A stretch of DNA of 64,000 bases from Viscum album (taxonomy: Eukaryota; Streptophyta; Magnoliopsida; Santalales; Viscaceae): contig OY728147.1 in NCBI GenBank assembly GCA_963277665.1, forward strand, positions 1,264,919,424 to 1,264,983,423. Reading direction: 5' to 3'. The notes beneath the pieces were generated by a model. That model saw nothing but the letters and a program-made list of their open reading frames with translations. It made no database searches and had not been told where the DNA came from. Position numbers and translations under genes: made by a program. Below are positions 34,251 through 47,239 of the stretch, piece after piece (the first letter of the stretch is position 1; every line of letters starts with the position of its first letter).

Positions 34251-37200
34251 ATTAATAAATAATTGAATCAAATAGGAAGTGAAATTTGTTATTATTTATA
34301 TACTTTTCCATACAAAACTAGTTTAGCACACTGGTGTAAGTGTGAAAATGAAATAATGAATCACAGTGCGATCAACCATCATTAGACAACACAATAATTC
34401 ATTATAACTAGAGATCCAGAAGGCCTTAATAGTATTTTCAATCACCATGTGACAATTACATCCAAAAGAGTATCAAAAAAATCCAATAGGAATTATTTCA
34501 CCCATGGATTTGCATAAAAATCATATTATATACTCTCCCTAGAAATCCAACAAGCTGTATCGATAACTAGGACATCGATGAGAATAAAGAAAAAGATTTC
34601 TACATAATTAACAATAAAAAAGAGTATATTTTAATGGACCCAAAAACCAATTATCCACAACTTTATAAACAAAAAATAAGTTATTTAAAAAACATCATAT
34701 GAGCACGATATGAAAATGAATTATAGTTTTAATTAGAGAATATATATACTATCCAAAATACACCAATATAATGTTCTAATATAAACCACACAATACAATT
34801 ATTCATATCCACCAATAACCACCATAACTATAATATGGAAAAGGATGAGTATCATAACACACCACCAAATTATGTGTCTCCATTCCCTCTACATTCATAA
34901 ATCATAATTATCCATACACACTCCCATGAGTGTATATAAGGTGTGAGTAAAAAATCCTTTATGATATCACTATGATTCTATATGATATATTGAGTAATGG
35001 TAGCTATTACTTCTATATTGGAAAACAATCTTTAAAAATCTCCTTTTTGTTTTTTTATAATGGTAAATGGAATACTATTTTAATATCCATTGGTTTTGGA
35101 AAATTAATCCAGGTTCTAAAAATGTGAGGATAAGGAAATCATAAATATAATTGATAGAAACATAACATTATTATCATCATAGTATCCAAATAACTAAATG
35201 GATAAAAAATTGAAAATAAATCACAATAAAAACAATATATGTAGTATGGTATATTACCTCTAGGTCTAATAGATATCAACAGATTGATAAATAGGACACA
35301 CATGATTTACACTAATCAACTTATGTGAACATGAAAAATTCACCTCTGTTAGCCTTTATGGTACCTGGGATACAACCACTAAGATATGATCAATTATTTT
35401 CATATCACTAGACAATGAAAAAATTATTCTAGTGTAACAGACATACATATTATCCAAACACATTCTTCTAATTCACATACACACCCAAACAGTAATTATT
35501 ATTTATAAAAATTAAACCTCAAAACACTCATAATTAACCAATCCTTTATATATATAAAAGACTCAAAATCAAGTAAATATCATTCATTTCATAATTCCAT
35601 TTTAAGTAAATTTATTAAAATTAATTTGGGAAAAAATTCTATTTAGATTAGTTTATCAAACACCCTTGTGAAACAAAAAAATTCATAAAATGGAAAACCA
35701 TGTAAAATAACCAATTTTTTAGAATATACCAATAATCATAGTGAATTATTATATAATTTCACTCAATTAAAAATATCAAGCATAATTAATCAATTAAATC
35801 AAAAGGGAACACAATCACTAACTGTATGCCAATGGAAATGTCATTACATAGAGAAACATGCCACAAATTCATTCAATCGTCATTACAATCATTATATACC
35901 TCAGAATAAGAATATAAGGATCCTCAAATTCCCTAAAATCTAGATGATATAACACAGAATCTTTTTAAAATTGTGAACCCAAGCAAAGTCGATGGTGATG
36001 GGATGGGAACAAGATGAAATATTAAGAACATGGATATAGAATTAGAGAGGTTAAGGAAACTAAATATTGTAGTAAATCATTCATTCACCCCTGTACGTGG
36101 TTTTGGTACATCATTAGCACTAATTGAGTGTTATATTTTTTCCATGATTTTCCCATGCTTTAATAATTTTTGACCTCTAACTCTCGAAAAGATAATGATA
36201 AAATATAATAAAAAAATACATACTAGTGACCTGAAATGTGTTATATAGTAATTTTATCCAAAATTATAATATGAAATATTATGTCAATTCTCCATTGGAA
36301 TATGAGTTTCTTATTATATAGGCCACTTCCCCATACATATAGATTGCACTTTTTTTTTGATTTTTTGGTACTATGTATTATTGAACATCATTTGGATCAT
36401 AACAATTGACTATAAGAATGTGTATCAAGGTAAAAACTACAATATTCATTCCATTACCTTCCCTAATATCTATTGTATGGGTCTCAAATATCATAAATGT
36501 ATATTTTATTCAATATGTCTATACATGGAAATCAATTTTGCGCTAGTAAGTAATTTTATATTTATCATTTTTATATTATAAATGAATAAACAATATTATA
36601 CCTAGAATATCTATAAACTATTAAAAATAATATGGTATTTCATTAAGGTGTTCCAAAGAAAATATATACCATATCCATGATTATTCCACCAATAAACAAA
36701 TAAACCTTAAATTATATGAAATGACTTATAAGTAAATCAAATAATATACTTCTTAAATAATTTTTTTACAAATATATATTCAATAGTGGTGAGATAAGCT
36801 TCACCTTTAGGTAGCTAAAGTGGAATGACTCTTGGCGTATTTATATGAATCCTATCATATTCCCACATTGTTATAAGTATATTTAATCCAATTTCTATAT
36901 TTTTATCATTACACAGCCCCTTATAAAGGTATTATAAGAATTATTAACCACAACTATGTGTATCTAATCATCATTAATATATTAATAATGAGAATGAGTC
37001 AGATGAAAACACCACATATAATGTTCAATAAAAATACTTCCACAGATAAGTAATAATATATAATATTGAGTGAAACATGAAACAACATAGTCATAGATGT
37101 TAGGATCCATGTTTAGAAAGTGTTGTGATAACTAACTCATCATTGATCATCCCCTATGAACATAGTATAGTTCTATAGTATATCACCTCTTACAAGATCA
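34251..37200. other. AT-rich sequence, nothing assignable
   Basis: About 3 kb with no credible coding frame. Short open frames such as 36357-36581 have no recognisable motif. It is probably decayed repeat. I could not find the missing left end of the D 3' LTR or a 5' LTR of E here. Confidence 0.5.
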
Positions 37201-37900
37201 TGACCTATGGATTACAAAAGATGTAACAAGATGTGCCCAGTAGTAACTTACCCGTGTATAGGGAAAATCCCATATACCTCAAATATTGCAATTTTTTTGG
37301 TTTTTCAATACTTAAAATTGATTTTATTTAACCATTTGGCAATTGAAATGTTTTGTGTAGTTATTATTGATGTTATTGAGGTTCTATTTTTATTGAAACT
37401 TTATGAGATGATGGTATTCCATCACTTGTATCATATAGGGACCTGCTATAGATCACATGTCATGAATTCATGTCATTATATTTACGTTGCATTACCTATT
37501 TCATGTTTTTGTGATAGATGTTGAGCTAGATATGGATGTTGTGGTGATATATTCCATGATAGAATACCCATTATTTGATACGGTATTGCTAATTGTTTAT
37601 GGTTTCATTTGAATAAAATCCATTCATTGGTCCCATAGGTGATATGGGCCCTCATAGATCATAATTTTGTGGATCATATGATTGATTGCACTGTTCTACT
37701 TGGATATACATGAATATGATTCCAAGCATTGATTGTCATAATGTATGGTCCACCAAGGATAAGAATTTGGCACATTAATGTTCATTTCAATTATTTTATG
37801 GGATCCAAAGTAGATTTTAAGGCTTATTGTATAGAAAACCCCAAAATAAAAAGTGTGTATTGATGAATATACACCATATATCATTCTGTTCAGGAGGGAA
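37201..37900. other. Unassigned AT-rich sequence left of element E remains
   Basis: No motif seen. An open frame at 37207-37524 has random-looking composition and no homologous pattern that I recognise. It may belong to the lost 5' part of E. Confidence 0.4.
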
Positions 37901-38450
37901 CAACACTTCTTAAGTACACTTCAGATACAGTATGTACATGTCGTGTAGTCCTAAACTGTGGGATTGGCTATGTGGGAAGAGACATGGGGTAGGAAAATAT
38001 TTTATGACAAACACCATGTACTTGGAGTACTCACCATCTTATTAGAGTTTTTTATCCATCTGTGTGTCCAGCGACACAGGTGGATGAAACTAGGGTCATA
38101 CATGCCATGTTATGTTCTTACACACTGTGTAGAGTCTTCAATGTCACCAATCGTGGGACTAATGACACAAATGTTTTTGACTGAAGTGGTACAAGACATG
38201 TCCAAAGATCACACACCAAGTAGAGTTACCCAGATAGGAGCCATGTGTATAACCATGGAGAGGAACTCGGGCATGGGGAAAATGATTCATGTACACGCCA
38301 TGTATCAAAGAGAACATGCCATGTGTATCGGTGTTATAAGACTTGTTTTGGGTAGAAGTACACACCCATGTAATTAATCAACGGAACACACCATGTAGAG
38401 GTCATACACATCGTGTATACTTGTTTAAAAAAATAGGAAAGTTTTCTTTA
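37901..38450 (+). repeat. Cluster of short imperfect palindromes, ACACCATGTA type
   Basis: At least six variants of a short inverted-repeat motif within 550 bases: ACACCATGTACTT, CATACATGCCATG, TACACGCCATGTA, ACATGCCATGTGTA, ACACACCATGTAG and CATACACATCGTGTATAC. The same motif recurs in the LTRs of E (41560-41760 and 47330-47520). This suggests the cluster is a decayed LTR or leader part of E, perhaps derived from a GC-richer ACACGGCCGTGT-like repeat. Confidence 0.45.
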
Positions 38451-38749
38451 ACCCATTCCCTTCCTCCAGATCTATGTTTTAGTCCTTGATGATCTTGAAC
38501 TAAGGTGTGCGCTTGACCTTGTAGAGTCTTTCCACCGAAACATTCTCCAATTTTACGCCAGATACATGGCAACCGTCAGACATTATACATGGCAGATATG
38601 GGACTACCACATGTCCTCTCGTCATTCCTTTCTTGGAACAAGCCTTTATTCCAGATACTAGTTGTGATTCACAGTTCTGAAAAGGATTCATAGACATTAT
38701 GCGGACTGTTCAGGGATCACTGTATCCTACCCCATTTATGGAAGTGTTG

Positions 38750-41400
38750 AAATGGGTTTTTTAGCAGCAAAAATATCCCACTTTCTTAGTGGATGGGGGA
38801 CGTTGAACTGTAGAGTCACGGTTAAAAGCCATATTATCTGTGATCTATCATATCAATATGCCTCCAGAGAGGAGACCAGGTGTTCTCTAAGATTGACATC
38901 AGGTCCTCTTATCATCAGTTTCACATTAGAGCATCCGATATACCATTGACAATCTTTCGGAGCAAGTATGGTCTATATAAGTATGTGGTTATGCTGTTCA
39001 GTCTCATGATCGCACCTGATGTTCTTATGGAAGTGATGAACCATGTGTTCCATCCATACATGCACTCCTCTATAGTGGGTTTAGGGAACAATATTTTGAT
39101 GTACTCTCACACTCACATGACTATGCCATACATTTTCAGAACATTTTGAGTAAACAAATAGGAAATCATTTATTTTCTAAGCTCTCAAAAAGCCATTTTT
39201 ATTGACTAGATTCAATTACTGCGTCATGTTATGTGGGATACCAGATTTTTAGTAGACCCAGAGAATGTGAGATGAGTAGTTTCCTTAGAGTATCCAAAGA
39301 ACGTCTTTGAGGTATTGAGTTATCTAGGGATGGCTTGTTACTATAGACATTTTATATAGGACTTTTCACACTTAGAGGTGCCACTGGAGAGCCTGACTAT
39401 GAATGGTGTGATGTACCTGTGGAAGGATTGTTAGGATTCATCCATTCAAAAGATGAAAGAGAGGTTTACAGCATTATCGATAGTAGTTTTTCTAGATAGA
39501 GGAATGATTTATTCTTTTTATTGTGATGAATTAGGTATTGGGTTGGGAGTGGTGCTTATGCGGGGGGGGGGGGGGGGGTCATTGCGTATGGGTCTTGGGA
39601 GTTGATGCGACATTAGAGGAATTTCTTGATGCACGATCTTGAGTTGGATGTAGTTGTTCATGCCATGCGTTGTAGGATAAATTATCATTTTTTAGAGAAT
39701 TTTTTGGTGTACACTGACCACAAAAGTCTGAATTATGTATTTACACAATCTGATGTGAATTTGAGATAGTGAAGGTGGGTTTATTACCTTATTTCCTTTA
39801 AATTTGAGCTTACGAACATGCTTGGGAAAGGCAATGTAGTGGATGATGTGTTGAGAAGGAGGGATCAGATACAGGTAGTTCCGGAAGCCAGTAGTGAGTG
39901 GCAACTCATGGGACTATTCTTTGAAATGCATTTGGAGGATCACGCTAGACAGGGGTAGACATTTTTTTCTTATGTAATTGTTACCTCTACTATACTTGAT
40001 TGAGTGCGAATGAAGAAGATATCATATTATAAATGACCTGTTCTATGAGAATATGTGTCAAGAGAGGACCATATTCCTGGATGAAGCATATGTGATGATG
40101 ATATACTGTGTTTTCAAAGGCTTGTATGGGTGTAAGCAGACATACAAGAGGAGATGATGTGGGATTTTCATTCTTCAATTTGGGAAGTTAATCATAGTTT
40201 CACGAAGATGTATCAAGATATAACCCACCAGTATTGTTGACTATGTATAAAGATATATGTCACTATTTTTGAGATAAGGTGTTCCACCTTTCAGTAGGTG
40301 AAGTTAGAGAATCAGCAACAAGATGCGTTTTTTAGTAGTTTTCCATTCCCGAGTGTAAGTGTATTGAGGTCGTGATGGACTTTGTGATAGGTTTTATGAT
40401 GTTGCCTTTAGGTAAGGATGATATTTTGGATGTCATTGATAGACTCCTGAAGGTTTCTCACTTATTACCTTTCAAGGAGACCATTACTATTGACGTGCTA
40501 GGAAGGTTATACATGCAAGAGATTGTACGATTGCATGGGTTGCACACTCAATCATTTCAGATAGGAATTCATGTTTTACTTCCTGGGTCTAGTAGGGACA
40601 ACAAAGGGCTTTAGGGATACATGTACTTCTGAGTACATTTTACCTTCCCTAGAAAGAAGTCCAGTTCGAGTGTACAATTTAGGTGCTGGAGGAAAATATT
40701 CAGGAATGAATCCTAACATTTAAATGTTCATTGGAGAAGCACAAAACTATGGTCGATTTTTCCAAAAATAATATTTTTCAGGAAACTATTAATATGGAAT
40801 ATATGTGGAATTTTATGGTATGCCATAACAATCACCCCTATGTTGGCTAGATGTAACATAGACATCTATTGTGGGACCTTGTTTTGTCCAGGAGACAACA
40901 GAGTAGGTGGAGATGATTCGAAAGACGATGGCTATTATAGATTCAAAATAGAAGTCTTATGCGGATTGATGGAGATGAAATATGGAGTTCGTGGTCAATA
41001 ATTAGGATTTCTTAAATATCAACCTGAGGTTGGAACATATGATGATTAAAAAACATGGAAACCTTTCACTAAGACACGTCAGGTTGTTTAAGGTTTTGAA
41101 GTAATTTGTGATGGTTTCCTATTGATTGTAGTTACCTCAGATGTACCATTATTTTCTAGACATCTTCCAAATTTCTCATCTACAATTTCACATCTCAGAC
41201 TCGTCTCTTGTTTTTCACCCTATAGAGGTTGAGTTGGTGGTGGATGCATGGTTCGAGAAGCATCTTATCTGGATTATTGATCACAACATGAAGGTTCTAT
41301 GTGGATTTTATGTTCCTCTACTACAGGTGTTGTGGCCACATGAGCGAGTACAATACGATAATTGGGAGAGGGTGGACAATGTATGATCGTGGTGGTCGTA
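38750..41400 (+). pseudogene. Element E pol remains, first copy
   Basis: Chromovirus pol on the plus strand. RT begins around 38750 and is clear at 38880: FSKIDIRSSYHQFHIRASDIP, then GLGNNILMYSHT, where both catalytic aspartates of FIDDILVYS are asparagine. RNase H is at about 39690-39860 (LVYTDHKSLNYVFTQSD, then MLGKGNVVDDVLRR). Integrase core is at 40372 (MDFVIGFMMLPLGKDD, DRLLKVSHLLPF, YMQEIVRLHG). A chromodomain-like tail is at 41220-41386 (VPLLQVLWPHERV, NWERVDNV). Gag, protease and the N-terminal part of RT are missing or unrecognisable. Many stops. From 38982 it is duplicated at 44753. Confidence 0.78.
39562..39578 (+). repeat. Homopolymer run of 17 G
   Basis: In the RNase H region of E copy 1. 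Copy 2 at the same place reads GCAGGGGGTGGAGTC, so the run is an expansion of a G-rich spot or a sequencing artefact. Confidence 0.8.
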
Positions 41401-41456
41401 GATTTTCTGGAATTCTTCCTCGAATCCTTCTTAAGAAAATTCAAGGAAACATTTCT

Positions 41457-41471
41457 TTAAGGGGAGAAGAT
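41457..41471 (+). other. Polypurine tract of element E, copy 1
   Basis: TTAAGGGGAGAAGAT immediately before TGTATGAAC, the start of the LTR. The second copy is at 47226-47239. Confidence 0.65.
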
Positions 41472-43428
41472 TGTATGAACATGGATCTTCATTTTAGGTA
41501 TGGATACTTATTTCAGGTGTTTTTGAAGAAATTTGAAGAATTTGGAAATTTCATAAGTACACACCATGTACTTAAAAGTATACATCCTGTACTTAAAATT
41601 GCATGTCATGTACTCAGTTATCATGGGGAACTGTGGACTGGTTTTGTAACGGATGAGTACATGGTTGTGTGAGGTGATATAAAGACCACCTAATATGGTG
41701 CCTGATAAAGGCCTACACACACCATGTATCCTCATGGAGCACACCATGTATCTTTATTTTTTTAATTTTTATACTGTACTGGGACCACGTCTCCTTTACA
41801 AAAACGACTTATTCTAAACCCGTCTCATCCAAGAGTGATGGGAATCGCCAAAATTTTACCATTCCACCGATCCGTTGTTTGTTATCTAAATACAGCAACG
41901 TCGGTTGTGTTGGAATCGCCATGGTGAATTCCTCGTTCTACTACATCCTCTCCTATTTTTTTCTCTGCTTGAGTGAGATATCCATAGTTGAGCTTTTTTG
42001 AAAATTTTTTTATATCTATTGATTTTTATATTGATTCAAAGGTTTAGGTTCAACTATATTGATCGTATAATGTTGATTTAGGTAGATTGTGCCTTTCTAT
42101 AGTTGTTTTTGGATTATATGTGCAAAAAGTTCCTAATACCCTAGTTTAGGGTATTGCGTATTTTAGAAATTTAACAATATTAATGGATTATATTATTTGT
42201 TTTCTTGAGTAAGGGTGTTTGATTATGAATAGGTTTTATTAACTTTCTATAGATGGGTTTTCCCATGTTTTATTGATATTGGCTGTTGGGTTAAGAATTT
42301 CGTGTTAGGGTGTAATATTTTCCATTCCTAGTGCTGTTAGGATGGAGTTGGGTATATGAAATGATTGTGATAAGAATTGCAGTTGTTTATAAAAGTAGTA
42401 TTTTTGTTTCACTTAGGCTTCTAGATATCATTTTTTCACGATTGAATTACATAGTTCTATAAGAACATGGTGTAGTGATATGATATAGGGAATGGATGGT
42501 GAGGGCTTCACTAGGGTGTCTGATACCTTCTACATTGCGAGACCATATGGGGATGGACATAGATTTATCCCTCAGAGTGTCTATAGTATACCATTATGAG
42601 ACCATAGAGGGAATTAGACGTTGAGTGCTTCCCCAAAGAGTCTATACTTTACCGTTAAAACACCACAGTAGGAATTGATGGTGAGTTCTTCCATAGAGAG
42701 TCTTTGTCTAAGATGAACTATAGGGGTTAGGTTGTGAGAACTTTTTAAAGGGTTTCATGTGTTTGTTTGGTTGAATATTTTATAGATGTAAATGAATGTA
42801 ATTGAAATTGTAAGATTGTTTACGTTGAGTACTTCCCTATTTATTTCATTATTTTTTATATTTTGTTTGTATATATATATATATTTAATGACACATTGGC
42901 ACGTGTATTTTGGTTGTTGCCTATTGGGATTCATATCAAACTTGTTTGGGTCATGCTTTTAGGACCAAACATATTATATTGTTGGAGGTATAGAAAAGGG
43001 AAAATTTCCATATTCTTTAGGTACTTGAATGTTGTTGAGCTTGATAGCATGGGACCAAGATGAGGTTTGTGATGCTGTAAGAGTTTATTAGTTTTCTTTG
43101 TAATTTATTTTAGAACTGTATTTCCATCATCGTGACTTGTTTGGATGCTTTCCTAGACATATGTTCCATGTATCATTTATATAAGTTCTCCAGTTGTTTA
43201 TTTACATTCAGTATTTTGTTGTTTATTTATTGTATTATATTACTGCTTCCTCTATTGTCTATTGTTATTATTTAAATGTGCTACTCTACCAATGAAGGAA
43301 TAGCTTCCCACATCACACCCAAGGCCCAAATTACTAGTCGGAAGCCTCTGGAATTTATAAAAATTTTCTTTATTCTATGTTACCAAATGGGTACGAGGTA
43401 CCTTTGGGAGGCACCCAGAATCATGACA
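41472..43428 (+). repeat. 3' LTR of element E, copy 1
   Basis: From TGTATGAAC after the polypurine tract to TCATGACA, where sequence homologous to the A and D LTRs starts. About 1957 bases. It holds ACACCATGTA palindromes, a 60-bp tandem repeat at 42488-42720 and a TA microsatellite near 42872. No 5' LTR could be identified, so the call rests on the polypurine tract, the TG and CA ends and the junction. Confidence 0.65.
42488..42720 (+). repeat. 60-bp tandem repeat within E LTR, four units
   Basis: Units start at about 42488, 42549, 42609 and 42670, each with a GGAAT...GATGGTGAG start, a CTTCCCC-like block, AGAGTCTATA and GAGACCATAGAG or a variant. The units differ considerably from one another. 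Confidence 0.7.
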
Positions 43429-44729
43429 TTACATAAACAACATTAGATAATAAATAAATTTTGAAATTAAACATTACCTTGTACATTCCTTTAGTTGAGG
43501 GTAAATTAACATATTTTATAATGGTTAAATTATGTTATTAATTTATAATCACTCCTTATCCAAATTTATGATATCCTATATTATTCTCTTATATCATTTT
43601 TCAATAATATTTCAGTATTGTCATTGTTTCGGGTGTTAACTACTTCATTTTCAAATTCACGATTTTATGTAAGTAATTTTTCTTGTGAATGGGAAATATG
43701 TTATTCATACCGTAGTTATGTTATTGAATATTATAGTTACTCATGTTATAAATTTTATAATCATTCCTGAATGGTTAACGTGGAGAATGAATCTCCTCGG
43801 GTCCTGGAGACAGTAGGTCATACGTATGGACGAGTGACAATATCATTCCATTGATGGTTAAATGTTATGGAAATGTATGATATCGTAATTATAATTAAAA
43901 ATTATCATGTTATATGAATTATTTATATCCATTATACTCATCATTATACACATCCATATAAAGTAGTGGATAATAATTATGTTTCACCATGACGTGGATG
44001 GGGTTAGCCATAGATACACATGCATGGTGATATTGTTAATCAAAGGATGGGTAAAAGGATAAATATTGATGTTCCATTATTATAGAAACATCTCATAATG
44101 TATCTGATAGGCGATTTATTACATATTTAGGTAAAAACATTAGGATAGAATGTAGAAGAATAAAAAATAATTGGAGAGTTGATAAAACAGTTACCTCTTT
44201 TTCAGGCATTTCCTATTGATTTGAACAAGAGGGGTCATTAGGAGGGATTTATACCCAATTTATGGCCGCAAAGTTGGATCTATAGATGTTGGTTGGATAA
44301 CTGGTCTGACTTTTTATAATTCAATGGGGCTTTAGAGGGGTCAATAATGATAAGGAGAGGTGCACATTTATTAGGGATGGGAGGGGTACTTTTAGAAATT
44401 CCAAAACAATAAATTTATTATAATTTAATTTTTGATTTAAAATAGATCCAAAGTGACTTAATTCTATTATAATATGCATATGGGTCTAATTTCTCAAAGC
44501 CAATGATTTTTTAAAAAATTATTCGCAAAATAAACAATATATTTTGGATTTAACCCTTAGTTGAATAGTTAAACTCTCACATTGTCTACATGTATTTTTA
44601 AAATATAGCATTAATATAATAACTAAAATTCCAAAATAACCACAATTATATAATTTATGATATATATAACATTATACATGTTATTTGGTTGTACCATATA
44701 TTTTTTTAAATACTTAGAACAATTATTAT
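43429..44729 (-). repeat. Fragment of element D 3' LTR, carried in duplication copy 1
   Basis: Homologous to 49201-50502 and to the D 5' LTR and A LTRs (for example the TTGAGGGTAAATTAA block, as in A near 2370). It contains hairpin motifs at 43791-43839 and 43985-44029. It begins right at the end of the E LTR. Confidence 0.75.
43791..44029 (-). repeat. Two hairpin motifs in D LTR fragment, copy 1
   Basis: 43985-44029 has arms CACCATGCATGTG and CACGTCATGGTG on the minus strand. 43791-43839 is decayed and its arms pair poorly. Same positions as in A and in copy 2 (49563-49801). Confidence 0.55.
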
Positions 44730-44761
44730 GATATATATAACATTATAGATGTTATGTGGTT
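44656..44761. repeat. Direct repeat and filler at the duplication junction
   Basis: Bases 44727-44761 repeat 44656-44690 with two differences in 35 and end in TATGTGG, the start of copy 2. The filler is absent from copy 2 at 50502, so it was made when the junction formed. Confidence 0.7.
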
Positions 44762-47160
44762 ATGACGTTCGGTCTCATGATCGCACCTGAAGTTATTATG
44801 GAAGTGATGAACAATGTGTTCCATCCAAACACGGACTCCTCTATGGTGGTTTTAGGGAACAATATTTTGATGTACTCTCAAACTCACATGACTATGCCAT
44901 ACATTTTCAGAACATTTTGAGTAAACAAATAGGAAATCATTTATTTTCTAAGCTCTCAAAAAGCCATTTTTTATTGACTAGATTCAATTACTGGGTCATG
45001 TTATGTGGGATACTAGATTGTCAGTAGACCCAGAGAATGTGAGATCAGTAGTTTCCTCAGAGTATCCAAAGAACGTCTTTGAGGTATTGAGTTATCTAGG
45101 GATGGTTTGTTACTATAGAAATTTTATATAGGACTTTTCACACTTAGTGGTGCCACTGGAGAGCCTGACAATGAATGTTGTGATGTACCTGTGGAAGGAT
45201 TGTTAGGATTCATCCATTCAGAAGATGTAAGGGAGGTTTACATCAATATCCATAGTAGTTTTTCTAGATAGAGGAATGATTTATTCTTATTATTGTGATG
45301 AATTAGGTATTGGGTTGGGAGTGGTGCTTATGCAGGGGGTGGAGTCATTGCTTATGGGTCTTGGGAGTTGATTCGACATTAGAGGAATTACCTGATGCAC
45401 GATCTTGAGTTGGATGTAGTTGTTCATTCCATGAGTTGTAGGATAAATTATAATTTTTGAGAGAATTTTATGGTGTACACTGACCACAAAAGTCTCAATT
45501 ATGTATTTACACAATGTCATGTGAATTTGAGATAGTGAAGGTGGGTTGATTACCATATGTCCTTTAAATTTGAGCTTATGAACATGCCTGGGAAAGGAAA
45601 TGTAGTGGATGAGGTGTTGAGCAGGAGGGATCAGATATAGGTAGTTCCGGAAAACAGTAGTGAGTGGCAGCTCATGGGACTATTCTTTGAAATGTATTTG
45701 GAGTATCATGCTAGACAGGGGTAGACATTTTTTTCTTATGTAATTGTTACCTCTAATATACTTGATTTAGTGAGAATGAAGAAGATATCATATTATAAAT
45801 GACCTGTTCTATGGGAATGTGTTTCAAGAGAGGACCATATTCCTAGATGAAGCATATGTGATGATGATATATTGTGTTTTCAAAGGCTTGTATGGGTGTA
45901 AGCAGACATACAAGAGGAGATGACGTGTGATTTTCATTCTTCAATTTGGGAAGGTAATCTTGGTTTCACGAAGAAGTATCGAGATCTAACCCACCAGTAT
46001 TGTTGTCTATGTATAATGATATATGTCACTATTTTTGAGATAAGGTGTTCCACATTTCAGTAGGTGAAGGTAGAGAATCAGCAACAAGATGCGTTTTTTT
46101 AGTAGTTGTCCATTCCCGAGTGTAAGTGTAATGAGGTCGTGATGGACTTTGTGATAGGTTTTATGATGTTGCCTTTAGGGAAGGGTGATGTTTTGGATGT
46201 CATTGATAGACTCTTGAAGGTTTCTCACTTCTTACCTTTCAAGGAGACCATTACTGTTGACGTTCTAGGAAGGTTATACATCTAAGAGATTGTACGATTG
46301 CATGGGGTTCCACACTCAATCATTTCAGATAGGAATTCATGTTTTACTTCTGGGGTCTAGTAGGGACAACAAAGGGCTTTAGGGATACATGTACTTCTGA
46401 GTACATTTTACCTTCCCCAGAAAGAAGGCTAGTTCGAGTGTACAATTTAGGTGCTGGAAGAAAATATTCAGGAATGAATCCTAAATTTTAAATGTTCATT
46501 GGAGAAGCACAAAACTATGGTCGATTTTTCCAAAAATAATATTTTTCAGGAAACTATTAATATGGACTATATGTGGAATTTTATGGTAGGCCATAACGAT
46601 CACCCCTATGTTGGCTAGATGTAACATAGATAGCTATTGTGGGACCTTGTTTTGTCCAGGAGACAACAGAGAAGGTGGAGATGATTCGAAAGATGATGGC
46701 TATTATAGATTCAAAACAGAAGTCTTATGCGGATTGATGGAGATGAAATATGGAGTTCGTGGTCAATAATTAGGATTTCATAAATATCGACCTGAGGTTG
46801 GGACATATGATGATTAATAAACATGGAAAGCTTTCACTAAGACATGTCAGGTTGTTTAAGGTTTTGAAGTAATTTGTGATGGTTTCCTATTGATTGTAGT
46901 TACCTCAAATGTACCACTATCTTCTTGAAATCTTCCACATTTCTCATATACAGTTTTACATCTCAGACTCGTCTCATGTTTTTCACCCTATAGAGGTTGA
47001 GTTGGTGGTGGATGCATGGTTCGAGAAGCATCTTATCTGGATTGTTGATCACAACATGAAGGTTCTATGTGGATTTTCTTTTCCTCTACTACAGGTGTTG
47101 TGGCCTCATGAGCGAGTACAATACGATAATTGGGAGAGGGTGGCCAATGTATGATCATGG
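44753..47160 (+). pseudogene. Element E pol remains, second copy
   Basis: Duplicate of 38982-41390: second half of RT (with the same NN at the catalytic site), RNase H (YTDHKSLNYVFTQ near 45480), integrase (near 46140) and chromodomain-like tail (VLWPHERV, NWERVANV near 47090-47150). It lacks the RT start because copy 2 begins inside RT. Stops differ from copy 1 in places, so both copies have drifted since duplication. Confidence 0.78.
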
Positions 47161-47239
47161 TGGTCGTAGATTTTCTATAATTCTTCCTCGAATCCTTCTT
47201 AAGAAAATTCATGGAAACATTTCTTTAAGGGGAGAAGAA

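Larger units (their letters stand above)
38982..44752 (+). repeat. Tandem segmental duplication, copy 1 (5.77 kb)
   Basis: Starts at the shared string TATGTGGTTATG inside RT and runs through the E pol, the E LTR and 1.3 kb of the D LTR. Copy 2 is offset by 5766 to 5773 bases throughout. The end differs from copy 2 after 44729, where 35 bases of filler follow. Confidence 0.85.

Noticed and set aside
37958..38377. Open frame of 139 codons, one of the longest in the window
   Set aside because: It lies wholly within the palindrome cluster, has no recognisable domain, and its HAM and MCI repeats come from the CATGTGTA motif. Overlapping open frame on the other strand as well.
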